NCBI GenBank assembly: GCA_016715285.1 | Contig: JADKAO010000003.1 | Coordinates: forward strand, 342,035-406,034 | DNA from: Actinomycetales bacterium | GTDB taxonomy: Bacteria; Actinomycetota; Actinomycetes; Actinomycetales; Dermatophilaceae | Reading direction: 5' to 3' | DNA: 64,000 nt | The notes under the pieces: generated by a model | Database searches by the model: none | Told to the model about the DNA's origin: nothing | What the model saw: only the letters and a program-made list of their open reading frames with translations | In this document: in pieces, positions 45,361-54,643 of the stretch | How the letters are laid out: the number at the start of each line of letters is the position of its first letter | Position numbering within the stretch: position 1 is the first letter of the stretch | Program-made: the position numbers and the translations under genes

Positions 45361-46289
45361 CGGGTCTGCCGATCCAGCGGTTCGTATTGGGCAGTGAAGC
45401 TTTGCAAGGCTTCTTGCTGAGGCACAGTGATATACGCAGCACCGCCATTGGGAGCTGTCGCCCACCGAGTGAACGCGTCATATTGTTGGTCGGTCATGTC
45501 GCGGACCGGGATCATGGACCCGTCCGCAGTCCAGAATCGTGCTCCCGGTCGGTCGGCGAACCCATTCTGGTTGAGCCAGGTGGCGGGGTCTGTGCCAGGC
45601 TGAGTTGCCTTCAGCCACGGTTGCCCGTCAAGCGCTGAAGACTGGATTTGTTGGGTGAGGAGCGCCCTGGAGGACTCTTCTAGGGACGCTGATTGGGCTC
45701 GGGCCGCGCCTTCGGCCCCGTCGGGGAAGAGTGCTGAACCAAAGGCGCCAACGGCGTTGTCGTAGCCCATGCCCAACATTGTGCTCGCGAGCTTCCCAGC
45801 CGGTCCTCCTGCGATGCCAAGGGTGCCAGCAAGCTTGTCGACCGGGACGTTGCCAGCGCCCATCGACACCATGTCACGCATGAAAGAGTTGAAGTGATCG
45901 GTCCCCACCCCTGCCACGTGGAGTCCTACTGATGCGGCACCGGTGATATACCCCAGCGCGGCACCCGATTGTTGCGCGATTGCCGAGGCCCTGGCGGAGT
46001 AGTTGCTGTCACTGGCGGCGAGGTCAGCGAGATGGAGTTTCGTATAGACGGTCTCGGCGGCAATCAACCGAGCGAGTGCGGGCGGATTAGTGGACCAGGT
46101 CGCGCGATTGGCTAGGTCTTGGGGCCGGTCAAGGGCAAGATCTCCGAGCGCGCCGGCTAGCTGTTTGGGGTTGGCCAACACAATCGAGAAGCCGTCATGA
46201 GACGAGGCGACCAGGTCATGCGGCGGTCTTGCCTTGACGTCAGAGAGCGAGTTGATTGCCCGATGGACATCGTCGATGTGGTACGACAT
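45357..46289 (-). pseudogene. C-terminal part of the large frameshifted WXG-operon protein
   Basis: 310 residues from MSYHIDDVHRAINSL, but the frame is open further upstream to the break near 46425 (SKFVNNYAQGIAENPSG and GVSAYGDALSGLRG lie in it). It is therefore the continuation of the protein encoded to 46319-47929. Contains Ala/Gly-rich helical stretches and a hydrophobic segment around 115-130, ending QEALQSFTAQYEPL. No catalytic motif is recognised. Whether the piece is made separately from the internal ATG is unknown. Confidence 0.6.
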
Positions 46290-46318
46290 GACCGAACCGA
46301 CGCTGCCGCGTAGCCCGC

Positions 46319-47929
46319 TCAGCGCATCGCCGTATGCCGAAACTCCAGGATGTCCCGAAAAAGTGCCAGCGTCTCCGGATGGGTTTTCGGCAATACCCTG
46401 GGCATAGTTGTTGACGAACTTCGAGGCAAGAGCGTCGACTGACGGTCGGACGCATCGTGGTCACCAGCGAGCGCTGCGCGGCCAAGGGCGTCACCCTTGT
46501 CGCCAAAGCCGGTGTACGTCATGTTCCCTGCCTCATAATGCTGGACGTTCCAGCGCTCTTTCATGAGGTAGTCGATGGCCATGACGGACTCTTTCCCGCC
46601 GGGCACGTCATGCGAGAGGAAGGTTTTCGCCGCGTCGTGATTCACCGCAGAGTTGCTCAGGAAGCCGTGCATGGGGTCAGCTGCCGTCCGCTGTGAGTTC
46701 GCACCGATCACGCCCGGGGTCGTGATATCCCCACTCCCGGAGCTCCCGAAACCGTGGATATAGGTCCGCGCCGCCCCATTGACAATCCCTTCGCGGTCGT
46801 AGGCAAGGAAGTCCCCACCCACCACGTCCATGTATGCCGGGCCGGCTGTGACCGAGGCATGCGACAGCAACAACCCCTGGGCGTAGTACCCCGAGAACGA
46901 CGGGGATGCCCAGTTGGGTTTGAAGGTGTCTCGCCCGTCCGCCTTGAGCTGCTCGAACCATTCTGAACGCCACTTTTGGTGGAGTTGGAGAGACACCACG
47001 TCCTGGAATGCGCCATCGCGACCGGTGTCAGCAGCAGTGGCAAAGGCCGTGCCCAAGAAGTTGAGGAGGGCGTCATTGCGAGTGCGATCGTCGATGTGGC
47101 CGACCACTTGGCCCTTGAGCATGTCGAAGATCGCCTGGTTTGTCCCCTTGATCCCGAGCGCTTGCTGGAGCGCCTGAGCGAAATAGGGGTCCTTCGCCTT
47201 GTCGCCGTACTTCTTCTGGAGTTCCTCAAGGGCAGCGCGATCCCCTTGGGCAGCTTTGACGACGAGGTCTCTGGCGGCGGCAGCGTCGGCCGCTGCCTGG
47301 CCTCGCTTCATCGCCCCAGCGCTGATGCTCAGATCCCCAGTGAGTGCCGAACGCATGGCATCAGCTGACCCCGTCTTGCTGCGGGGAATGGTGTCGTCGG
47401 ACAGGGCATTGAGCGTCCGAGCGGCAACAATCCCTTGCGTCTGGAGAGTGCCCATCGCGCGGTCATAGCGCCGGAAGATGTTCTGTTGCGTCGCGTCCCG
47501 GTCGTGAGCGGCTCGGTCAGCGAGCTGCTGCCGGGCCTGCTCGGGGACTTGCTGCCGGACTTCTGCGCTGTTGATGTGGTTGAGCTTGGATCGATAGGTC
47601 CCATCGGCCTCGTCCCATTCCACCCGCAGTCGCTCCACGGTTGTTCGGGTCTCCCGCAGGGTCCTGGCGTAGCTCGCGAGTGCGGCATCCCCCTGGCGGA
47701 GGCGGGTGTCGTTGGCCACGATCTTCTTGGCGAGTTGGCCCGCCTCGCCGCTTGCGGCTTGCGATGCGGTGCCGTCACTCCACGCCTGCTTGATGAAGGC
47801 AGCGGACGGTCCCTGAACAGCAATGACGGACTGATCAGCGCGGCTAGCGCTGTGAGAGAGACGGACGGCGATCGAAGTCATCGAATCGGGAACTCCGTTG
47901 GGCATCGGCAGAGCGCTTTCCCCCGACAT
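46319..47929 (-). pseudogene. N-terminal part of the large frameshifted WXG-operon protein
   Basis: 536 residues from ATG 47929, with GGAAGGG upstream. Residues 1-150 are coiled, WXG-like helices; residues about 270-500 contain GAFQDVVSLQLHQKW, SPSFSGYYAQGLLL and GFLSNSAVNHDAAKTFL, a pattern I associate loosely with DUF6571-type actinobacterial proteins. At about 46425 a base is missing (LLP for LLASKF) and the original frame continues in the next entry, giving about 870 residues if repaired. No enzyme motif seen. Second gene of the operon led by the EspC-like protein. Confidence 0.6.
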
Positions 47930-48249
47930 CAGATCGCTACCCTTCCTCGACCGCGGTAACGCGTTGTCGCGTTGTCCTCGGCGGCCTGATACCACGCGGC
48001 CGCAGCGCTCATGTTGTTGGACAGCGCTGTGGTGCACTCCGCATAGGCCAGGTATGCCAGCCCCATCACGGCGAAGTAGTGCTCGACGGCGGAACTGAGG
48101 TCCGGGCAGTCTGTCCCCACGGCCCCCCCGATGCTGCCACTGTCACTTTGGAGCGTTTGCGAGACGTCTTCAAACGTCTTCACATCCCCGATGACCTTGC
48201 GCGCGGCGGCTGTGAGGCCCCCCATGTTCACCGTGTATGTCGTGCTCAT
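47929..48249 (-). CDS. EspC-like protein with YxxxE signal
   Basis: 106 residues from ATG 48249, with an excellent GGAGGAAGG upstream. It starts MSTTYTVNMGGLTAAARKV and its last helix has AWYQAAEDNA, an exact YxxxE signal. The stop abuts the start of the large protein gene. It leads a four-gene minus-strand operon: EspC-like, large protein, and two lipoproteins. Confidence 0.7.
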   Translation of the reverse strand: MSTTYTVNMGGLTAAARKVIGDVKTFEDVSQTLQSDSGSIGGAVGTDCPDLSSAVEHYFAVMGLAYLAYAECTTALSNNMSAAAAWYQAAEDNATTRYRGRGRVAI

Positions 48250-48558
48250 TTCCTTCCTCCCCACACTCGCACCAGCCGCCACTCTAGGACGCCGCGCTGT
48301 CACGCCACCTGAGTACGGGCACTCATTTCCCGTGGCGCTTCGACACGCCCGACCTGAGCGCAGGTCTTGCGCGAGCTAGGGCCCTATGCCACAGTTACCC
48401 CTACATCTAGTAGTTACAACGGTGTGATTCATCCACATATAGTCCACACGTCAAGGTGAGTTACCCACAGGGTGTGCACACGGCATACCTGATTTGTCCA
48501 CCGGTTGTCCCCAGCAGGCAACTACTCGCACGAACTCGCACCAGGGGGAGGAGACAAC
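48250..48558. promoter_or_regulatory. Divergent region with paired NrdR-type boxes
   Basis: Two copies of ACATNTAGT (48403-48411 and 48435-48443) stand exactly 32 bases apart, about three helical turns, the spacing of tandem NrdR boxes. Each lies in a partly palindromic setting. They precede nrdR-nrdJ, so NrdR autoregulation in response to dATP/ATP is likely. The same stretch is rich in CCACA words and contains one octamer copy at 48481. Confidence 0.6.
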
Positions 48559-49038
48559 GTGCACTGCCCTTTTTGCCGGCATACCGACTCGCGCGTCGTC
48601 GACTCTCGCACGGCCGACGATGGCACGGCGATCCGCCGCCGCCGTCAGTGCCCCGAGTGCGGTCGGCGGTTCACGACAGTCGAGAGCGCGAGCCTTTCGG
48701 TGCTCAAGCGGTCGGGCGCGAGCGAGCCGTTTAGCCGGCAGAAGGTCCTCGTCGGTGTCCGCAAGGCGTGCCAGGGGCGGCCGGTGACCGAAGACCAACT
48801 CGCGCTCTTGGCGCAGCGGGTTGAGGAGTCCGTGCGAGCACACGGGACCGCCGAGGTCGACGCGCACGAGGTGGGGCTCGCGGTTTTGGAGCCGTTGCGC
48901 GAACTCGACGAGGTCGCCTACCTGCGCTTCGCCTCGGTGTATCGCGCCTTTGACAACCTCGAGGACTTCGAGGCCGCGATCACCTTATTGCGCGCTGAGC
49001 GCGATGCGGTCGGTATGCCGTCCGCTCACCCCAGCTGA
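48559..49038 (+). CDS. nrdR: Transcriptional repressor NrdR
   Basis: 159 residues from GTG 48559 (GGGGAGGAG upstream). A zinc ribbon (CPFCRHTDSRV and CPECGRRF) is followed by the ATP-cone domain. Represses ribonucleotide reductase genes when dATP is bound. The frame is open to 48505 but homology starts at HCPFC. Followed by nrdJ after 156 bases. Confidence 0.95.
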   Translation: MHCPFCRHTDSRVVDSRTADDGTAIRRRRQCPECGRRFTTVESASLSVLKRSGASEPFSRQKVLVGVRKACQGRPVTEDQLALLAQRVEESVRAHGTAEVDAHEVGLAVLEPLRELDEVAYLRFASVYRAFDNLEDFEAAITLLRAERDAVGMPSAHPS

Positions 49039-49194
49039 ACCACCCACCTCCCAGCGCCTCCGGTCACGGCAGGGGTTGTCAGAGGTGGCTGCTGAACTAT
49101 GCACGACGCACAGAACGACCCGCTGAATACCCCGAAGAACACCCCGAAGAGCTTGAAGCGAAGAAGTCGAAGACGTCAGGGAGGACCAGGAAGC

Positions 49195-52119
49195 ATGACT
49201 GAAACAGCCAACCGCGCGGGGGCTCGCAAGCCCGCCCGTGGCAAGGGAGTGTCGGTGGAGCGCATCTTCACCACGCCCGGAGTCCACCCCTACGACGAGG
49301 TGACGTGGGAGACCCGCGACGTCGTCCAGACCAACTGGAAGACCGGCGAGACGATCTTCGAGCAGCGTGGTGTCGAGTTCCCCGACTTCTGGTCGGTCAA
49401 CGCGGGCGCGATCGTCACGACGAAGTACTTCCGTGGCGCGCTCGGCACCGAGGTGCGGGAGCGGTCGTTGCGGCAGCTCATCGACCGGGTCGTGTTGACC
49501 TATGTCAAGGCTGGCAAGGAGTTCGGCTACTTCGGCACGGCCGAGGATGCTGAGATCTTTGAGCACGAGCTGACGTATGCGCTTCTGCACCAAGTGTTTT
49601 CGTTCAACTCGCCGGTGTGGTTCAACGTCGGCACGCCCTCGCCGCAGCAGGTGTCGGCGTGTTTCATCCTGTCGGTTGACGACTCGATGGACTCGATCCT
49701 CAACTGGTACAAGGAAGAGGGCAAGATCTTCCAGGGCGGGTCTGGGGCGGGTCTCAACCTGTCGCGGATCCGGGCGTCGTCAGAGTTGTTGTCCTCCGGT
49801 GGCACCGCGAGTGGCCCAGTGTCGTTCATGCGCGGCGCCGACGCGAGCGCCGGCACGATCAAGTCCGGTGGCGCGACGCGTCGTGCGGCCAAGATGGTCG
49901 TGCTCGATGTTGATCACCCCGACATCGAAGAGTTCATCGACACCAAGGCGCGCGAGGAAGACAAGATCCGTGCGCTGCGTGACGCCGGGTTCGACATGGA
50001 CCTCGGCGGCAAGGACATCGTGTCCGTGCAGTATCAGAACGCGAACAACTCGGTGCGGGTCTCCGACGAGTTCATGAAGGCTGTTGAAGAGGGCCGCTCG
50101 TTTGGGCTGCGTGGTCGCCAGACCGGCGAGGTCCTGCGCGAGGTCGACGCGCGTGAGCTATTTGGCAAGATCGCCAAGGCGGCGTGGGAGTGCGCCGACC
50201 CGGGGATTCAGTACGACGACACGATCAACGCCTGGCACACCAACCCGGAGACCGGTCGCATCACGGCCTCCAACCCGTGCTCGGAATACATGTCGCTCGA
50301 CAACTCGTCGTGCAACCTCGCCTCGCTGAACCTGCTCAAGTTCCTGCGGGAGGACGACACCTTTGACGCGGTGACCTTCCAGAAGGTGGTCGAGCTCGTC
50401 ATCACCGCGATGGACATCTCGATCTGCTTCGCGGACTTCCCGACCGAGTCGATCGGGGTCACGACGCGTGACTACCGCCAGTTGGGGATTGGGTACGCCA
50501 ACCTCGGTGCGCTCCTGATGGCCACGGGTCACGGGTACGACTCCGATGGTGGCCGCGCGCTCGCGGCGAGCATCACCTCGCTGCTCACCGGGGCGGCATA
50601 CAAGCGCTCGGCCGAGCTGGCAGCAGTCGTCGGCCCGTATGCCGGGTACGCCCGCAACGCGGACGCGCACAAGCGCGTCATGCGCAAGCACCAGGCCGCC
50701 AACGACGCGATCCGCACCTTTGACTCGATGGATGGCGACATTCACCGGGTGGCGACCAAGGCGTGGGCACAGGTTGTCGAGCTGGGCGCGCGCAACGGGT
50801 ATCGCAATGCGCAGGCGTCGGTGCTCGCGCCGACAGGGACCATCGGCTTCATGATGGACTGCGACACCACGGGGATTGAGCCGGACTTCTCGCTGGTGAA
50901 GTTCAAGAAGCTCGTCGGTGGCGGGTCGATGCAGATCGTCAACCTCACCATCCCGCGCGCGTTGAAGCGGATGGGCTATCAGCAGGAGTCGATCGAGGCG
51001 ATCGTCGAGTACATCGCCGACAAGGGGCACGTCATCGACGCGCCCGGGTTGAAGCCGGAGCACTACGAGGTGTTCGACTGCGCGATGGGTGCGCGGGCGA
51101 TCTCGCCGATGGGGCACGTGCGGATGATGGCGGCCTGCCAGCCGTTCTTGTCTGGTGCGATCTCCAAGACGGTCAACCTGCCTGAGACGGCGTCGGTCGA
51201 GGAGATTGCCGACGTCTACATGCAGGGCTGGAAGCTCGGCATCAAGGCGCTCGCGGTCTACCGCGACAACTGCAAGGTCGGTCAGCCGTTGTCAGATGGT
51301 GGCTCGACGGCCAAGGACGCGACTGCTGCGAAGGATGCCGCGAAGGCTGCCGGCGAGGTGCGCGTCGAGAAGGTCATCGAGTACCGCCCCGTGCGTCGCC
51401 GGTTGCCCAAGCGGCGGCCGAGCCAGACGATCTCGTTCTCTGTGGGCGGGGCCGAGGGCTACTTGACCGCTGGGTCTTACCCCGACGACGGTCTTGGCGA
51501 GCTGTTCTTGAAGTTCGGCAAGCAGGGGTCGACGCTCGGCGGCATCATGGACGCTTTCTCAATCGCGGTGTCGATTGGGTTGCAGTACGGCGTGCCGCTC
51601 GAGACGTTTGTCGAGAAGTTCACCAACTTGCGGTTTGAGCCCGCGGGTCCGACCGACGACCCGGACATCCGGATGGCGCAGTCGATCATGGACTACGTCT
51701 TCCGCCGGTTGGCGCTGGACTACATGGACTTTGAGACGCGGTCCTTCATGGGCATCCACACTGCTGAGGAGCGGGCGCGTCAGCTCGAGACCGGGTCATA
51801 TGCGCCGGCCGAGCAGAGCTCTGACGAGGAGATCGAGGAAGAACTCGAGAACTACTCGCAGACAGTGGCGACCCAGGTGCGGCGACCCGAGCCGGTCGTG
51901 ATCCGCGCTGAGGACCACGCTGACGAGGTCAAGTCGGGTGCGGGTGCGGCGTCAGCCCGTGAGGTTGGCGGCGAGATCCACTCGTCTCAGGACCTGCTGG
52001 CGAAGTTCCAGGGGCGTACGGCTGACGCGCCAATGTGCTTGACCTGTGGCACGAGGATGCGCCCCGCGGGCTCGTGCTATGTGTGTGAAGGCTGCGGCTC
52101 GACGAGCGGCTGCAGCTGA
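49195..52119 (+). CDS. nrdJ: Vitamin B12-dependent ribonucleotide reductase, class II
   Basis: 974 residues, reduces ribonucleotides with adenosylcobalamin. NSPVWFN, SACFILSVDDSMDSI, ASNPCSEYMSLDNSSCNLASLNL and VLAPTGTIGFMMDCDTTGIEPDF are active-site regions. A C-terminal zinc-ribbon-like end (CLTCGTRMRPAGSCYVCEGCG) carries the thiol relay. ATG 49195 has AGGA upstream; another ATG at 49099 lacks homology. I see no cobalamin riboswitch in the 156-base gap; control seems to be by NrdR. Confidence 0.95.
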   Translation: MTETANRAGARKPARGKGVSVERIFTTPGVHPYDEVTWETRDVVQTNWKTGETIFEQRGVEFPDFWSVNAGAIVTTKYFRGALGTEVRERSLRQLIDRVVLTYVKAGKEFGYFGTAEDAEIFEHELTYALLHQVFSFNSPVWFNVGTPSPQQVSACFILSVDDSMDSILNWYKEEGKIFQGGSGAGLNLSRIRASSELLSSGGTASGPVSFMRGADASAGTIKSGGATRRAAKMVVLDVDHPDIEEFIDTKAREEDKIRALRDAGFDMDLGGKDIVSVQYQNANNSVRVSDEFMKAVEEGRSFGLRGRQTGEVLREVDARELFGKIAKAAWECADPGIQYDDTINAWHTNPETGRITASNPCSEYMSLDNSSCNLASLNLLKFLREDDTFDAVTFQKVVELVITAMDISICFADFPTESIGVTTRDYRQLGIGYANLGALLMATGHGYDSDGGRALAASITSLLTGAAYKRSAELAAVVGPYAGYARNADAHKRVMRKHQAANDAIRTFDSMDGDIHRVATKAWAQVVELGARNGYRNAQASVLAPTGTIGFMMDCDTTGIEPDFSLVKFKKLVGGGSMQIVNLTIPRALKRMGYQQESIEAIVEYIADKGHVIDAPGLKPEHYEVFDCAMGARAISPMGHVRMMAACQPFLSGAISKTVNLPETASVEEIADVYMQGWKLGIKALAVYRDNCKVGQPLSDGGSTAKDATAAKDAAKAAGEVRVEKVIEYRPVRRRLPKRRPSQTISFSVGGAEGYLTAGSYPDDGLGELFLKFGKQGSTLGGIMDAFSIAVSIGLQYGVPLETFVEKFTNLRFEPAGPTDDPDIRMAQSIMDYVFRRLALDYMDFETRSFMGIHTAEERARQLETGSYAPAEQSSDEEIEEELENYSQTVATQVRRPEPVVIRAEDHADEVKSGAGAASAREVGGEIHSSQDLLAKFQGRTADAPMCLTCGTRMRPAGSCYVCEGCGSTSGCS

Positions 52120-52132
52120 CCCCTTAAGCGAC

Positions 52133-52167
52133 GCGGGTGCGGCCTGCGGGGAAGCCCGGCCGCACCC
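52133..52167 (+). terminator. Terminator after nrdJ
   Basis: An 11-bp stem (52133-52143 with 52157-52167) with a 13-base loop, then TTGTC, starting 14 bases after the stop codon. Confidence 0.75.
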
Positions 52168-52200
52168 GTTGTCACTGTTTCGCCGCTGACGCGGCGCGTT

Positions 52201-52235
52201 GCGCCCCCTCCTGTGGATAACACGGGAGGGGGCGC
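52201..52235. repeat. Perfect hairpin with a DnaA-box sequence in its loop
   Basis: An 11-bp stem (52201-52211 with 52225-52235) exposes TGTGGATAA, the complement of the DnaA box TTATCCACA. A second copy of the nonamer is at 54534-54542 and a third at 41692-41700. The first two each lie about 20-30 bases before the 61-base direct repeat. Confidence 0.6.
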
Positions 52236-52240
52236 ATCTG

Positions 52241-52301
52241 TGTTTGACATCCTGTTGCGTGGCTGGTGTGGCTGGGAGATTCTGAGCGTGGTCGGCGCAG
52301 G
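52241..52301 (+). repeat. 61-base direct repeat, copy A
   Basis: Matches 54561-54621 at 57 of 61 positions. In copy B it is the region just before the DUF6318 lipoprotein; here that gene is absent, marking the start of a partial duplication. 128 bases of unrecognised sequence follow before the PKD fragment. Confidence 0.85.
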
Positions 52302-52429
52302 GGTGTGGTCACCACGAGCCCGAGGTATGCCGTGTTGGTCGTAGCTCGCGGACTTCGCTACCGGTCGGTGGCGTATCTGGTTGACCGTGGTGGGACCGAC
52401 ACCCCTCCGCGCCGCCGACCCTCACGTCG

Positions 52430-52939
52430 GTGTGTGAGTATCCCGGCACAAGCGTCCCTGTGGCGGTGGTGGAGGCGGCGGTGCGTGAGGAACCTGTGAA
52501 GACGATTCCGCCGCCGTCAGTCACCTCTGCTCCACCCGGACAATCAGTGGTCAACTTCTTCACAATTATCTCGACGCCCCCGAGTCCAGAGGACGCGATC
52601 ACGTTTACGAACCCGGTGCCGGGGGAGGTGCGTGGGGTACCGGAGTACTCATGGTGCTTCGGTGATGGCCTCAAGGGAATGGGTCCGGGGACTGCCTTCA
52701 ATCCTGCGGTCCTGCCCTCACGTAACCCCGGCTACTACCTCTGCGCGACTTACGCCAAACCTGGCACGAAGCACGTGACCCTCACGGTCACGTGGCGCGT
52801 CACCTTCCGCTTGGAAGGCGTGATCGACGTCCCGCTGGCCCTGATCGTCATGACCGCTACCGAAGACAAACCCATCGCAACCGCCCGTGCAGTCCTCGTC
52901 CGATCGGCCACGCGTGCGTTGACTGCTGCCCAACGGTGA
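52430..52939 (+). pseudogene. Truncated copy of the PKD-domain protein
   Basis: About 160 residues starting near MCEYPGTSVPVAVV. PEYSWCFGDGLKGMGPGTAFNP and YAKPGTKHVTLTVTWRV match the C-terminal PKD domain of the copy ending at 56039 almost exactly. The N-terminal half and signal peptide are missing, so a working secreted protein is unlikely. In this copy a Cys replaces the Asp of YSWDFGDG and another replaces the Gly of YYLGATY. It ends with a different tail (SATRALTAAQR). Confidence 0.75.
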
Positions 52940-53081
52940 GTCGACCTGTGAAGCGGACTCTCGGATTCACAAGTGCTGGCGTCGTTCATTGGTCGCCACC
53001 CACCCGGCATACTCGCGCTCTTGCTTTGGGTCTGGCATCGGTTGGAGCGCCCGGATTGTGTGAATTTCGGCATCGTGGGGA

Positions 53082-53156
53082 AGCCCCCTTTGGGGGCTAT
53101 GCATTGCCCCAGTGGAGGGGCAATGCATGCAATGCCCCTCGGGAGGGGCATTGCAT
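53082..53156. repeat. Three successive hairpins between convergent genes
   Basis: Hairpin 1 (53082-53098) has 7-bp arms of AGCCCCC type. Hairpins 2 (53099-53128) and 3 (53127-53156) each have 12-bp stems built on ATGCATTGCCCC and ATGCAATGCCCC, with six-base loops, and share two bases. They lie between the PKD fragment and the MFS stop and could act as a bidirectional terminator, or be a REP-like element. Confidence 0.75.
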
Positions 53157-53166
53157 AGCGTCGAAC

Positions 53167-54402
53167 CTAGCCCCCTCCTGCACGCCCTGGCCCGTGAAGT
53201 CTCACCCGCCGAATAGCCGGGCGGGTGGCGCCGATCACGAACGTCACGACCACGATCGCCGCCGCACCCAGTTGCACGTCCTGTGAGCCGAACCAAGCAC
53301 TCACGGGACCCACTGCCACCTGCCCGATCGGCATCGCAACGAAACCGAAGAAGCCGTCGATCGCCATGATGCGCGACAACATCGCCTCAGGAACTTTCTC
53401 CTGAACAGTGAGGTTCCACGCGAGATTGATCAGGCAGACGCCGCAGCCGCTGATGACGAAGGCCGCCGAGAGTGGCAGCACCTGCGCCGCGAAGGCGAGC
53501 GCCACCATGGGTGCGGCGGTCGCCAAGAAACCATATTGGGCTGCCAGCAGCGGACGACGAATGGTCACGCGTGACAACACAAAGGCGAACCCAAATAGCC
53601 GAGGGCTTCCGCTGACCGTGCGAGCCCCCAGCCGTCCGCACCGACCGTGGCTTTGGCGATGACCGGGCCCAGCACCCCCGACCGCCCCGCTGACGACGGC
53701 GTTAAAGACCAGCGACAGGCTGGCCACGGGCAGCACCCATCCGAGCGTCCGCGCAAACGACCAGCCCGCGCGGAAGTCTTCCAGCACGCTCTCGCCGGCG
53801 TCGGGTCGGTCATTCGGCGGCAGTCGCAGCAAGGACAGGAAGATCGCGGCGACGAAGAACGTCGCGGCGTCCACGAGGAGCGCCCACCCCGGACTGCTCA
53901 CCGCAACGATGATCCCCGCCACGGTTGGTCCGAGCACCTGCAAGGCACTTTGCGCCTGGCTGAGCAGCAGGTATGCCGCCTTCCGATCGGCTTCCGGCAA
54001 CAGGATCGGCACCATGCCGTGGAAGGCGGGATAGCTCACCGCCACCGCCGTCCCCCCGATGAACTGCAGCACGATGAGATGCCAAATCTGCGCGGTTCCG
54101 GTGAGCACCAGGACGGCTGAGGTCAGTTGAACGGCGCCCTCGATGAGGTTGCATCCGCGCAGCACGAGCGCACGCGGCAAGCGGTCTGCGAGTGCACCGC
54201 CGATGAGCATGAAGCCCACCATCGGCACCGTCCACGAAGCGACCACTAATCCGAGCGCGGTAGGGGAGTTGTCGATGTGCAGCACGGCGAACGCCAGTGC
54301 GAGCGGCGACATCGATGAGCCCGCCGTGTTGATGGTCTCCCCAAAGAAGAACCACCTGAAATCCGTATGCCGTAACGGACCACGCTGGGACCGGCCGCTC
54401 AT
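53167..54402 (-). CDS. MFS transporter, EntS-like, with a compensated frameshift
   Basis: 411 residues with about 11 membrane helices of the major facilitator type: FFGETINTAGSSMSPLALAF at the start and GGALADRLPRALVL in the loop 2-3 motif. Residues about 240-265 read GAGPGHRQSHGRCGRLGART, which is hydrophilic nonsense; the next frame gives GVLGPVIAKATVGADGWGLA, a normal helix sequence. Two opposite indels (near 53680 and 53600) explain it. Possibly a drug or siderophore exporter; substrate unknown. Confidence 0.8.
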   Translation of the reverse strand: MSGRSQRGPLRHTDFRWFFFGETINTAGSSMSPLALAFAVLHIDNSPTALGLVVASWTVPMVGFMLIGGALADRLPRALVLRGCNLIEGAVQLTSAVLVLTGTAQIWHLIVLQFIGGTAVAVSYPAFHGMVPILLPEADRKAAYLLLSQAQSALQVLGPTVAGIIVAVSSPGWALLVDAATFFVAAIFLSLLRLPPNDRPDAGESVLEDFRAGWSFARTLGWVLPVASLSLVFNAVVSGAVGGAGPGHRQSHGRCGRLGARTVSGSPRLFGFAFVLSRVTIRRPLLAAQYGFLATAAPMVALAFAAQVLPLSAAFVISGCGVCLINLAWNLTVQEKVPEAMLSRIMAIDGFFGFVAMPIGQVAVGPVSAWFGSQDVQLGAAAIVVVTFVIGATRPAIRRVRLHGPGRAGGG

Positions 54403-54560
54403 GGGGTTGGCGCCGATGGTGGGATCACAGCGGAACTGTAGGTTTCGGTCGGTCTTGCTAGGCCAAGGATTCGCTGAGAGCGCACAGCGCTGGCTCCAAC
54501 TTCGAAAGCCCAGGGTCGAGTGGCGGCCTCTCCTGTGGATAACTCGTCAGGGCCGGACTG

Positions 54561-54621
54561 GGTTTGGCATCCTGTTGCGAGGCTGGTGTGGCTGGGAGAT
54601 TCTGAGCGTGGTCGGAGCAGG
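54561..54621 (+). repeat. 61-base direct repeat, copy B
   Basis: Partner of 52241-52301 with four mismatches, spanning the upstream region of the DUF6318 lipoprotein gene. Confidence 0.85.
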
Positions 54622-54643
54622 CTGGCAGAGAGCTGAGGTCGTC

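Noticed and set aside
49039..49194. Cobalamin riboswitch before nrdJ
   Set aside because: The 156-base gap is too short and shows no B12-box sequence.
41692..54542. Replication origin at the TGTGGATAA copies
   Set aside because: Three isolated DnaA-box words over 13 kb, no cluster, no AT-rich stretch and no dnaA/dnaN nearby.
52241..54621. The 61-base direct repeats as ends of an insertion element
   Set aside because: No transposase, no terminal inverted repeats and no target duplication; a decayed tandem duplication fits better.
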